Of a stretch of 37,472 nt of DNA, positions 1-9,872 are shown piece by piece. The notes below the pieces were generated by a model, which had not been told where the DNA came from, did no database searches, and worked only from the letters and a program-made list of their open reading frames with translations. The position numbers and the translations under genes were made by a program. Numbering within the stretch: the first letter of the stretch is position 1; every line of letters begins with the position of its first letter. Source of the stretch: Azolla pinnata (taxonomy: Eukaryota > Streptophyta > Polypodiopsida > Salviniales > Salviniaceae); contig JBBBWG010012890.1 in assembly GCA_037176905.1 (NCBI GenBank), positions 47,807-85,278 of the forward strand. Direction: 5' to 3'.

Positions 1-15
1 TTTTCCTGTTCCATA

Positions 16-47
16 GAAAGAAGAAGAAGAAGAAGAAGAAGAAGAAG

Positions 48-77
<30 letters not shown>
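16..77 (+). repeat. (GAA)n microsatellite
   Basis: About 20 uninterrupted AAG/GAA units lie just before the first ATG of the first gene. They are most likely in its 5' UTR. If the frame is read through, they would encode poly-Arg. Confidence 0.9.
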
Positions 78-79
<2 letters not shown>

Positions 80-117
80 GTAGCAGTAGTGGAATAAGTT
101 TGCATATAGAGCATGCC

Positions 118-1197
118 ATGTCTTGGAAGCTCTCCGATGCATCTTCTCCTTCCACTTCTAGAAGGAATCGGTCCATTCCCGATCATTTGAGAAGAAACCC
201 AAAAAGTGACCGGCTAAGCAGACCTCTGATGGATAGCTGTATCGATCCGGATGCTCTGATTCGTTATGTTGACTCCTCTATCTCTACGGAAGAATATGCG
301 CAATCAAGCATTCTTGTTTCAGCTGAGCTTCCATCATCGTCATCATCATCCAAGTATCCATGTTGGAATGTGGATGATGACAAAACTTCTTGGGTGGGCA
401 TTTCATGTGACATCCAAAGTTTATCTCATCAGACTGGTGTTCCCTCAACATATCAAACTGACTACATAAAACCAGGAAATGGCCCAGAAAAGTCAATCAT
501 AGACTCTGGAGATATAAAACAAGAAAGTGGCATGCTTAGATATAGTCTTAAAAGCATAGGAACACGAGAAAATGGCTTATCGGAAGATGATGCTGGCACT
601 GATGATAAGCAAGAAAGTGGCGTGTTAGAAGATGAAATGTATGAGAAAAAGGGCAAGGTGAAAGATCGTATTAGTTTCGAAGGTAAGCAGCAAAATGGCG
701 CCGAATTTGATGGAAAAAATGAAATCAATGTGTGGAATGTTGATGGTAACATCACAGAGAAGCAACAGAATGGTGTTGAAGTCAGCTTGTCGAAAGATGC
801 TGGTAACATCGAAGAAAAGCAACAAAATGGTGTTAGAACTGGCTTATCGAAAGATGGCAATAACATCGAAGAAGAGCAACAAAATGCTCTCAGATCTAGC
901 TGCTCAAAACATGGTAGCGGCACTGCAGAAAAACAACAAAATGGTGTTTTTGGTGCTGAATGTGATGCTAGAACGGCAGATGAAGCATACAGAGCAGCTT
1001 GTTCTGCTCTTTCGGAAGGCGATGCTGCATCAGCCTTATCACTACTGATTTTTGCATCGTCCAAATGTCCACCAGATCGCCACAGTGCGCTAGGGAAAGT
1101 GCAGCGGCTAACTGTAACCGCAATGCAACTATTGGAGAAGAAGAGTACTAACCTCAAAACGCTATCACATGAGGGGGATGACTCCATAGTGACATGA
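118..1197 (+). CDS. Unrecognised protein with Q-rich repeats; 5' end uncertain
   Basis: I do not recognise the family. The first ATG of the open frame is at 118 and gives 359 residues up to the TGA at 1195-1197. The same frame has no stop back to base 1, where it reads a poly-Arg run from the GAA microsatellite, so this could also be the last exon of a longer gene. The middle is acidic and carries repeated K-Q-E-S-G or K-Q-Q-N-G motifs. The last three intervals are exactly 19 residues. The C-terminal 75 residues differ: an Ala-rich stretch beginning DEAYRAACSALSEGDAASAL and containing SSKCPPDRHSALGKVQRL looks like a helical hairpin of TPR type. The rest seems disordered. No signal peptide or membrane span is visible. 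The long frame and the change in composition support coding, but function is unknown. Confidence 0.5.
   Translation: MSWKLSDASSPSTSRRNRSIPDHLRRNPKSDRLSRPLMDSCIDPDALIRYVDSSISTEEYAQSSILVSAELPSSSSSSKYPCWNVDDDKTSWVGISCDIQSLSHQTGVPSTYQTDYIKPGNGPEKSIIDSGDIKQESGMLRYSLKSIGTRENGLSEDDAGTDDKQESGVLEDEMYEKKGKVKDRISFEGKQQNGAEFDGKNEINVWNVDGNITEKQQNGVEVSLSKDAGNIEEKQQNGVRTGLSKDGNNIEEEQQNALRSSCSKHGSGTAEKQQNGVFGAECDARTADEAYRAACSALSEGDAASALSLLIFASSKCPPDRHSALGKVQRLTVTAMQLLEKKSTNLKTLSHEGDDSIVT
757..990 (+). repeat. 57-bp in-frame tandem repeat (19 residues)
   Basis: The codons for K/E-Q-Q-N-G/A begin at 760, 817, 874 and 931, a strict 57-nt period. More diverged relatives of the same motif start at 685, 607 and 517, with growing intervals of 75, 78 and 90 nt. 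The gradient from exact to diverged suggests growth at the 3' end of the array. All copies stay in frame. Confidence 0.8.
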
Positions 1198-2938
1198 GGT
1201 GTGTTATCCCGACCCTTTTGCATGTTCGACAGAGTTTGCCCTTACTAGAAACAAAATTGTGATAGATATGGCTCACGATGTACTTCAAAGCTCTTCATTT
1301 GAGAGCAAGGGTTTCCAGGTGCTGTATCCATCATCGCCATGATTCGCTTGCATACAGATTCAATTCCAGACCAGAGGCTATTTTTGTCTCTCTCACTCTA
1401 GCAAGGTCTTGACGGATCATCCTTCCCGTTTTCTTCTCCATGCACATGTGAAAGAAAAACCCATCTCTTCATTCATTGTTTCTTCTTGGTTATTTAAATG
1501 TGGCAACACATAATGGTGTATGGCCCCCGATTCTTATTTTTGGAGCATGATTGAGTAGCCATGCTTCATCGGCCCAAACATTTGTATAATAGACTTCAGA
1601 AGAAGAGGAAACAGAAAAAAGAAAGGCTGCCAAAAGCATCCATGGGTCACAAATTTGTACAATTACTCCTCTGGAAGAAAAGTATTGTTTCGTAATCATT
1701 GTTTCATGATGCACCGTTTGAAGTTTTTCACATTGTAGAAATGTTCCTTTGATTTGCTGTTCTTCTCGAGGAATGGCATGCTATATATACTGTGCGTCCT
1801 TAATATGATCGATATGTACATTAAGGTAAGTCCTAGAGCTATCTATATATACTCTTGAGAATGGAGATCTGCCTGGTGAATATACTCTTGAGAAGGGAGA
1901 AGATCTGCCTGGTGAACCATGTAAAGAAATGATTGTGGGTAAATATTGAGAGAGCATTTGACGGGAGGTTTGCAGAAGCCAGAATACCTCCGAAATGCCA
2001 CAAGGTTCAGGGATTGTGATTGAAATTCCATCATAGTTATGTATTGGATGGGAAATCGTTGGATTTTGTGCAATTGTATCTATCGAGTTGCATCTCAACA
2101 GCGACTCGATGCAATCGTCAGTCGTTTATGAGCCTAAACTGTAAACCCAAACTGGAACCCCAAAGTGATGTGGTTAGTGAATCAAAGTGGAAATCCAAGG
2201 TTTCTACTAACACTTGAGGGAAAAGTCTAGAGGTTACATCGCGGTAAACAAGAGCTCTAAACGTTGAGTGTCGCTACCAACATTGTTCACGAATGAATAT
2301 ACAATGCCAGACGAACCCCCCTTTGGTCATGTCTCATGATCATGTCTCACGCGGAATCCACAGCATCGCACCAGAAGCATGGGGGACCCGTCTGGAAAAT
2401 TCTGATCACCTTCATCACAGGATCTGTCGCTCAAATTCAGGGGAGAGAGCAGGACATCTCGTTTTGTTTATGTTCGATCTGCAATTGTTTGTGGTAGCTT
2501 CCTTGAAAGTACGTACAGATGCTGCAAGCAAAGATGTTGCTTGCTTCCATGAATCCCGTCTGGGGGGAACGAAATAACTTACGTGCTGCAACATCTGTTG
2601 AATACTTCTTCGCCTCTGAGCGTTAGTTAGCCTAGAATCTGAGGAATCTCTCTCAAGGTTGCGATTAGTCGCCAATAACTACACGGTCCCACCGATCGAT
2701 AAGGGGCTTTAGAAGATTGTTTTTTTTTTTTTGTGCAGAATCAAGGAGCTGCCATAATCATTCTTCGACAGCCGCATCTTGAGTGCCTCAATCTATCTTT
2801 GTTTTCAGCTCTCTGAAGGCCATTCTCTATCAGGTAGCATCAAGAACAAAAAAAAAACTAAGACCAGATAAAGTAACGACGTCAATCCGACGTCATCCCT
2901 CCTCTTTCTCTGCAGTTTCTCAAAGCCCTAGTGTTTGA
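1198..2938. other. Gene-free stretch with one tandem duplication
   Basis: The first part is probably the 3' UTR of the preceding gene. At 1847-1915 a unit of about 33-36 bp, containing TATACTCTTGAGAA and GATCTGCCTGGTGAA, occurs twice in tandem with few changes. Otherwise I see only short, unconvincing frames on both strands. Confidence 0.6.
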
Positions 2939-3109
2939 ATGATTCAAAATCCTGTTATTGGGTTCAACAAATCTATCGGAAAGTGCGCAGGCGAGAAGAA
3001 CGGTGTGGACCAGCAGTTCCTCGAAGGCCACCACTCGATACTTGAAACAAATACGAAACAATTTCCCTCTGACTCAAGCTATCGAATATGCTTCCATAAT
3101 CTCAGATAA
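2939..3109 (+). CDS. Possible small ORF, 56 residues
   Basis: An ATG frame of 56 residues (starting MIQNPVIGFNKSIGKCAGEK) follows a pyrimidine-rich CTTTCTCTGCAG that resembles a splice acceptor (about 2904-2915) and a GCCCTAG sequence. Its composition looks somewhat protein-like, but I recognise no family and chance is a fair explanation. Confidence 0.15.
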   Translation: MIQNPVIGFNKSIGKCAGEKNGVDQQFLEGHHSILETNTKQFPSDSSYRICFHNLR

Positions 3110-4130
3110 CGGATTTGTGCTCCTGCACTTCTTTCTATTGAGTCATATTCCCTTTTCAAATGTTCGCCGGGGGTTTTTCTGGCTTGTTAATCGAGGATTT
3201 GGGCGGGGCTTCTGACATAAACGGGTGTTAAGTTAAGTTAAATTAAGCGAGAGTTTTTTGTAACGTTAGCCGTAAACTCGAAGAAATGGGCTCATTTTAA
3301 CTACAGGCTTTGTCCCTTCATCTTTACAAACACACACAAACATACTTTCAAAACCAGATGGTCCCAACTACAGATGTTTTTTTTTTTCTTTTGGGCCATA
3401 CTCTGCATTAAGCAATGCCAGAACAACCTTACAGATCAAAAGCCATAGAACTTGGAATACTACAAAAAACAACCAAAAAATGCAGATGCTTTCTGAAGTT
3501 TCCTCTAAGAAATTAGCGCAATTTCGATGGATTGGGGACCTTTTATTTTTTCGTTTGGGTTTTGCTCAATCAATCAAGACTGAAATAATAAGTCATACTT
3601 TGACGAGGAAGCGAGGAAAATAAAAGTCGGGGCGTCCGAGCATGCACGTCAATTTGTTGGGGAATAGCTCGAATTTGGCCCCCAGAATGGGTCCATTGCG
3701 CGTCTACGGAGAAGAAAAAAGGCACGGGACGAAGATCGGAGGTGGGGGGGTTTTAAGGGTTTAGGGTTTTATTTCGCGGGCATCATCGGCGAAACAGAGG
3801 GCATGCGACGATGCTCGATGAGAAAAAAGAAGAATCCGTGTATTATTATTGAATAGATCAAAGAAAGATTGGTTTGAATCAATGAAGGATGAATTGGGGA
3901 GGGAGGGAGGGAGGGACACCATCAATTTGGATGGGTGTTGTGAAATCTCCCCCCCCCCCCAATGGAAAGAATGGGCATCAGAATTACAAACGCTAAGAGG
4001 TCCTTTTGCTTTGTAGCAGGAGCTCTATCTACATGTATGTATGTATGTAAAATGTAAGTATGTGGGTGGGTGGCCTATGTATGGATGAATGGATGAGCAG
4101 AGATCATCCAAAAACAATCAAAGTTGTATA
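3110..4130. other. Gene-free spacer with telo-box and poly-C run
   Basis: AAACCCTAAA (plant telo-box) lies on the minus strand at 3760-3769, a motif common in promoters of growth and translation genes. A poly-C run sits at about 3950-3961 and GGGA repeats lie just before it. No supported gene begins near the telo-box. Confidence 0.5.
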
Positions 4131-4132
<2 letters not shown>

Positions 4133-4186
<54 letters not shown>

Positions 4187-4187
4187 T
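4133..4187. repeat. Compound (CT)n-(TA)n-(TATG)n microsatellite
   Basis: CT repeats run into TATA and then into GTAT tetranucleotides. The tract lies beyond the probable 3' end of the minus-strand C2H2-PARP gene. An AATAAA on the minus strand (TTTATT at about 4200) could be its polyadenylation signal. Confidence 0.85.
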
Positions 4188-4487
4188 GGTTTGCTTGATT
4201 TTTATTGGGTCAATGTGTGATGATGAATGTTGTTGGTTGAATGGAATGTGGGAAAGCATTGGGAAATGAGTTGTAGGGCAATGAATTGTAGGGCAATGAA
4301 TTGTTGCTGCTGTTGTTGTTGCTGTTGTTGTTGTTGTTGTTGGGTTAAATCTAGACCCATTTCTATATGATATAAAGATATAAACATATATATATATATA
4401 TATATGATGATAGGAGGCGGAAATAATCACACTGTGGTGCTTGATGATTCCCGGATTTTTTTTTTGGTTTTTTTGGACCCATTTCTC

Positions 4488-4540
4488 GTTCGATTCGATT
4501 CGATTCGGATCGATTCGAATCGAATCGAATCGAATCGACG
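4488..4540. repeat. Inverted (CGATT)n/(AATCG)n array, hairpin-forming
   Basis: CGATT units on the left switch to CGAAT units on the right around a central GGATCGATTC, so the two halves are reverse complements and can form a long stem. The array starts 25 bases past the stop codon of the C2H2-PARP gene and would lie in its 3' UTR. Confidence 0.85.
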
Positions 4541-4564
4541 GGGCCAGCGAATGCAGCTCCCAAG

Positions 4565-6982
4565 TTAGTTGGCGTCGTCGGCGGTGGAGTAGAGGACGAT
4601 GTAGCACGGGAGGATCGCGGCGTCGTCGTACACGATGAGCTCGTCGTAGTTGAGGACGGGGCCGGGGACGCCGCGCACCGAGTGGAAGCCGGGGGGCGGG
4701 GCGACGAGGCCCGTGATGTTGCGCGCGGAGCGGAAGACGCGGCCGGCGAGGACCCTCGACACGATCATCACCTTGCAAAGATTCTCGCGGCTGGGATCGG
4801 AATCGGGAATATCGGAATCGGGAATATCGGGAATATCGGGAGATGCCGATTCCGCGTCCGCGGGGAAGCTTCGCTTCACGTAGTCGTTGGCCTTGCTGCT
4901 GACCGCGGAGCAGTAGATTCCCGCGCCGAAGCGCTGGAACCGCCCCGTTCGGCACTTGTTCCTCTTGAACCCCACCTGCAGGATGCGGCACAGGCTGCAT
5001 TCGCGATCGTTGCAAAGGAAGCTGGAGCTCGCCGACATTGACGACAACGATGGCGGCGGCGACGACGATGGCGACGACAACGATGATGATGATGATGATG
5101 AGATTGATGATGGTGATGGTGATGGCGCCGCTGCCCCCCGCCGCGTCTGCCCGATCCTGCACCTCACCGTCGTCCCGTGGTAGAGCAACAGCTCGTTGCC
5201 GTTGCGGAGAATGCGCTTCTGCTCCTCCTCCGCCTCCTCCAGCTTCTGCTCCTCCTCCGCCTTCATCATCATCATCTTCTTGCTGCTGCTGCTGCTGCTT
5301 CTGCATTCCGCGATCTGCTTCAGCAGCCTCCGGTAGTCCTCGAAGTCCTTGCGCCGCCACCCCGGGTTGTAGACCTTGAAGATGCCCAGCACTCCGCCCA
5401 GCGTCCCCGGCTTCTTCCAGCCCGCGCGGAAGTCGGCCGCCACGTGCTGCCACTCCGACTCCGGCAGCTCCACCACTGCGCACGCATTCCCCGCGCCGTA
5501 TTAATTTTCCTCGTCTAACCCGCGGCATCGATCCCGACACGCCTCCCGAGCCACGCGATTCGCTCGATCGGTGGATCGATCGAAAGATCGCTCGAAAGAT
5601 TGATTGTAAATCGATCGATCGATCGATCGAGCGAGCGAGCGAGCGAGCGACAGATTGGTAGATGGATCGAGAGGGCGAATGATCCATCGATCCCATCGAT
5701 CCATCGATAGATGGATGGATGGATTGATCGAGGGAGCGAGCGAGCGAGCGATCGCTCGTTCGATCCACAGATCGATTGGTCACGATCGATCGATCGGCCG
5801 ATAGATTGATAGATCGAATCTGAGCGAGCAATTGCTAGGTCGACCTCGATCGATCGAAAGATGGCCAGATGGATCGACGCATCGATTGATGGAGCGATCA
5901 ACCGAGCGACAGCTCATAGATCGAGCGATTGCTAGATCGGCCGATCCATCGATCGATCGAAAGATGGCTAGATAGATCGATCCATCAATCGGTCGAGCGG
6001 TTGATCATCGACCGACAGCTCAATCTGACCGATAGATGGATCGACCGGCCCGGCTGCTCGATCCGACCAATAGATTGATAGAGCAAGCGAGCGATGGCTT
6101 AGATGGATCCATCCATCGAGCGAGCGATCGGTCGAACGATCGAAAGATGGCTAGATCGATGTATCCATCAATGGATCGAGCGAGCGATCGATCGATCGGC
6201 CGACGGATCGATGGGCCGACGGATTGATGGATGGATCGAGCGAGCGGGCGATTGCAAGATCGATCCATCCATCGAACGAACGAATGGATGGATGGATCGA
6301 AAGATTGCTCGATCGATCGATCCATGCATCCATCGATTCGATTCGATTCGATTCGATTCGATTCGATTCGATTCGGATCGGGCCATCGGGCCGATCGACG
6401 GAAATCGAGGCAGGATCGGAACGGTGGGATTGAAGCAGCGAGGAGGGCGGCTACTCACGCGGGTGCTCGCGCACGAAGTGGAGCTCGAGATCGTCGGCCG
6501 AAGTGAAGCGCTGGCGGCAGCACGAGCAGCTGCGCAGTGGCGAGCCGAAGGTGGGCGTGGGCTGCCACGACACGCGCACGTGGCCCGCCATGTCCCACTG
6601 GTGCTGGTGCAGGGCGTCGATGCTTCGGAACCTCGATCTCCCGCAGTCGCTGCATGCGACCTGCGGCCCCATGCTGCCGCTCATCATCATCATCATCCCC
6701 CTCCTCATCCCCCTCTTCGTCTCCTCCTCCTCCGCTCCTCCTCCTGCTCCATCGCCGCCCCGCCCCTCTGATTCCCGCTTCTGCTGCTGCGCCCGCAGCA
6801 GCTCCTTCTCCTCTTGCACACGCTCGCGCTGCTCCTGTCGCTGCTCCGGGCGCCCATTCCGATGGCCCTGCTGCCGATGATGCGGATGATCATCATCCTT
6901 GCTGCGCCGCCGCCGCCTGCGCGGATGGACGCCATCCGCCTCGCGCCTCGCGCTCCGCGCCTCCGTACTCGTAGCAGTAGAA

Positions 6983-7020
<38 letters not shown>

Positions 7021-7923
7021 AGAAGACGAGGTAGACCCCCAGCTGCTGCTGCTGCTGCTGCGGCTATGGCTATCAGGGCTACGGCTACGGCTATCAGGGC
7101 TACGGCTATGGCTATGGCTATGGCTATGAATAGTATACCGCTGCCGGCCCGAGCCGCCCCAGCATGTCAAGGACTTGGCAGCGAGCAGCGGCGCCGCCGC
7201 CGATTCCTCGTCGCCTTCGCCGTCGCCGGCGGCGGCGGAGGGCGACGGCGGCTGCAGGAGCCGCGCCATGAGCGCTCGAAGGAGCCTGCTGTACCAATGG
7301 CTCCTCCTCGCCGCGCTCCTCATCAGCCACTGGGCCGCGCGCAGCAGGGCTCGGGCCGCCAGCTGCGCCGCGAAGAAGAGCAGGAAGAGCAGCGCGCACA
7401 GCAGCAGCGCCAGCGAGATCGCGGCGCCGCGGATCTCCTCCTGGAGGAGGCCGATCAGGACCATCTTCGCGCAGCAGCAGCAGCCATGGCGAAGGCTGTC
7501 CTCCTCCTCGTCCTCCTCCTCCTCCTCCTCCTCAGGGGTGACACCAATATTGTCATCGGAATCGTCACCGCCGCGGAGATGCTTCGGGAAGATCGCGGCG
7601 GCGATCGGACGCGCGCTGGTGGCGCGGCGCGGGTCGGCCTCGTGATCGCCGGCTGCATTGATGCGCTTGCAGCGGCGGCGGCGGCGGTCGATGCGGTGGA
7701 CGATGTTGCGGGCGTGGCCGTTGTCGATGTCGCTGACGCTGTTGTTGCAGTCGATGTTGTTGTTGTTGTTGTAGTCAATGTTGTTGTTGTTGTTGTTGTT
7801 GTTGTTGTAGTCAATGTTGTTGTTGTTGTTGTTGTAGTCGATGTTGTAGTCGATGTTGTTATTGTTATTGTTGTAGTCGATGTTGCGGATGATGATGTTG
7901 TTGTTGTTGTTATTGTTATTGTT

Positions 7924-7956
<33 letters not shown>

Positions 7957-7968
7957 ATTGTTATTGTT

Positions 7969-8003
<35 letters not shown>

Positions 8004-8027
8004 AGCCGATGTTGCCGATGTTGCTGA

Positions 8028-8101
<74 letters not shown>

Positions 8102-8352
8102 TTGTCATTGTTGTTGACATTGTTGTTGACATTGTTGGTGTTGCAACTATGCCCAATGTTGTTGGTATTGCTGCTGCATTGGCGGCGGCGGCGGCGGCAG
8201 CGGGGGGCGCGGACGCTGCGAGAATCGGCGGCGGCGGCGGAAGGAATCTTCGAATCCGAGAAGCCCGTGGGCAGATCGCAGGAGGCGTTATTGTGAGTGT
8301 TATTATAATTATTATCACACGGAATGCTCCCGCGCTTGTGATCGGTAATCAT
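4565..8352 (-). CDS. C2H2 zinc-finger and PARP-like catalytic domain protein
   Basis: Two exons, 8352-6459 and 5475-4565, join in frame to 2805 nt (934 residues). The donor is C|GTGAGT and the acceptor GCGCAG|TG. From the N-terminus: a long poly-Asn tract; an acidic stretch (about 274-286); a hydrophobic segment (about 310-339) that could span a membrane; Ser/His/Arg-rich low complexity; two C2H2 fingers (C-x2-C at about 567 and 609); then a PARP-like domain. The H-Y-E triad looks intact: HGT at about 731, GAGIY at about 815-819, and YDELIVY with Glu at about 910. An active domain would transfer ADP-ribose from NAD+, but activity is inferred. Plant proteins pairing C2H2 fingers with a PARP domain are known. 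The start is uncertain: an in-frame ATG at 7464, just before the hydrophobic segment, would leave the poly-Asn tract in the 5' UTR. Confidence 0.85.
5476..6458 (-). repeat. C2H2-PARP intron built of degenerate GATC satellite
   Basis: The 983-bp intron is almost wholly permutations of GATC/ATCG with GAGC, GATG and GATT variants from about 5540 to 6380. A higher-order core, ATCGAAAGATGG followed by C/T-AGAT, recurs near 5853, 5957 and 6139. The tract lacks stops in several frames, which creates false ORFs rich in Asp-Arg-Ser-Ile on both strands. Confidence 0.85.
6333..6376. repeat. (CGATT)n array inside the intron
   Basis: Eight or so near-perfect CGATT units end in CGGATCGG, the same unit and the same terminal GGATCG as in the array at 4488-4540. 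The two arrays flank the PARP exon. Confidence 0.85.
7740..8100 (-). repeat. (AAC/AAT)n array reading as poly-Asn
   Basis: On the minus strand, AAC units with AAT changes and scattered I-D-Y codons run for about 360 bp in the frame of the C2H2-PARP gene. Read as protein it is an Asn tract of more than 100 residues. It is either a true homopolymer in the protein or an expanded microsatellite in the 5' UTR. Confidence 0.9.
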
Positions 8353-8409
8353 ACTACTGCTGGCCGTGGCGAATGTACAAAGGGAGTGGAAGATGATGGG
8401 AGAGAGTAG

Positions 8410-8434
8410 AAAGAGAGAGAGAGAGAGAGAGAGA
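8410..8434. repeat. (GA)n microsatellite in C2H2-PARP 5' leader
   Basis: On the gene's strand this is a (CT)n tract about 60 bases upstream of the ATG at 8352. CT tracts of this kind are common in plant 5' UTRs. Confidence 0.85.
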
Positions 8435-8615
8435 ATTGGAGGGTTAGGCAAAGCGGATGGAATCTGGATTTAGGAGGAGGAGGAGTCGGAGGAGGATTGG
8501 GAGGAGGATTCTGAGGAGGGGAAGGATTATTGTGTTACAGTATATGCACAGACTAAGAGAGGCCCGTTTTGCATGCGGCGGCCTCACTGGCCCTTCCCCT
8601 TCTCAGACACGGATT

Positions 8616-8662
8616 GGTTTTGGGTGCTGGCGGTGGGATTCGAACTCGGGTGGGTTTGCGTC
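8616..8662 (-). other. tRNA T-arm-like element, copy 1
   Basis: The minus strand contains GAGTTCGAATCCCACC, close to the RNA polymerase III B box (GGTTCGANNCC), followed by CCAGCACC like a tRNA 3' end. There is no matching 5' half, D-arm or anticodon arm, so it is not a complete tRNA. It lies in the predicted 5' leader of the C2H2-PARP gene and resembles the element at 34467-34515. Confidence 0.5.
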
Positions 8663-8710
8663 TGTAAATGTGGGCTGCTTTGCTGTTCGAGAAATGGCTC
8701 CAGGCCTCTC

Positions 8711-8718
8711 TATTTATA
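8711..8718 (-). promoter_or_regulatory. TATA box of the C2H2-PARP gene
   Basis: The minus strand reads CTATAAATAGAG, an excellent match to the plant TATA consensus TATAAATA. It lies about 360 bases upstream of the ATG at 8352, so transcription would start near 8680 with a leader of about 330 bases. Confidence 0.6.
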
Positions 8719-8740
8719 GAGCTTCCCGTGACCGCCATCC

Positions 8741-8846
8741 ATCGTCATCATCACCATCACCACCACCACCACCATCATCACCATCACCACCACCACCACC
8801 ATCACCATCACCACCACCATCACCAGCACCAGCACCAGCATCTCGC
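8741..8846. repeat. (CAT/CAC)n microsatellite
   Basis: About 35 trinucleotides alternate between ATC and ACC. The tract lies just upstream of the TATA box of the minus-strand C2H2-PARP gene. Confidence 0.9.
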
Positions 8847-8849
8847 CAT

Positions 8850-9837
8850 CTCCGCCATCATCCTCATCACGCCATCATCGCATCATCGTCACCGATGTTC
8901 CGGATTTTTCTTCTGCGCCCCGATCCGTGCTTGCGCCGAATCCGCCAGAATCAAAGGCTACCGCCGCAATGCATACATCGCATGATCTACACGCTCCTGA
9001 GAGCATACGTGCATGTGTGTGTATGCGCGTATGTGTGCATGCATGCATGCATTCCCCACTGATCCGACAAAGAACGAAAGAAGCAGCTTGACCAGTAAAA
9101 ACTTTGTTTTTTGTTCTGGTTTCTTGTTTTTGGGCCTCTTTCCTTGTGTGAGCAATTTCCTCTGCGACCGACGGATTCGAGACCTTGACCGCCTTGACCA
9201 TCTGTGCCCACCAGGTGAGGAAAAAAACTAAATGGAAAAGAAGAAGCAAAAGAAGGAACATAAGAAGCAGAATCAACCGAAGCAAGAAGAAGCGGGGGAA
9301 GAAAGAAAGAAAAACAAAAGCATCTGGCGGCCTTGACCTTCCCCCCCAAAACCCCTCCCTGCGGAGAAAAAGAGGAAGAAAGGAGAAGCAGGAAGAAGGG
9401 CCGCTACTTTTAAAATAGTTTCGATAGCAAAGGGGGTTGGGTTTTTCTCTCTGTATCGTCATGTTGTTTTAATGCAAACACACATTTCCAGAGGAAGAAG
9501 AACGACCGAACGAACGAACGAACGAATGCGTTCAACGATATACTATACGGAATGCGGATCGATCCTCATCGACCAGAGTACATACATACGTAGTATTTGC
9601 GTATGTGTGTTTGTGTGTTGTGTGTTGTGTTCACGAGGACGGAGTCAAGCCCAGACCTCCATTTCTTGTTTGGGCTTTCTCTCCTCTTTTGCTTGAGGTT
9701 GTGCATTTTACTTGCTATCTCTTTTCTTCTTCTCCTCCTCCTCCTCCTCCTCCTCCTCCTCCTTCTTCTTCTTCACTTTACTTGATTTACACTCTTCTTG
9801 TTGTTTCTTCTTCTTCTTTCTTCTTCTTTCTTCTTCC

Positions 9838-9872
<35 letters not shown>

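Noticed and set aside
4104..5831. A 575-codon minus-strand frame across the PARP exon and intron
   Set aside because: It is in a different frame from the PARP domain and is open only because the GATC intron and Arg/Ser-rich sequence lack stops. The PARP frame has clear motifs and splice sites.
6814..8409. A 531-codon plus-strand frame of mostly Val/Asp/Ala
   Set aside because: It is the shadow of the (AAC)n tract and GC-rich exon of the minus-strand gene, with no domain.
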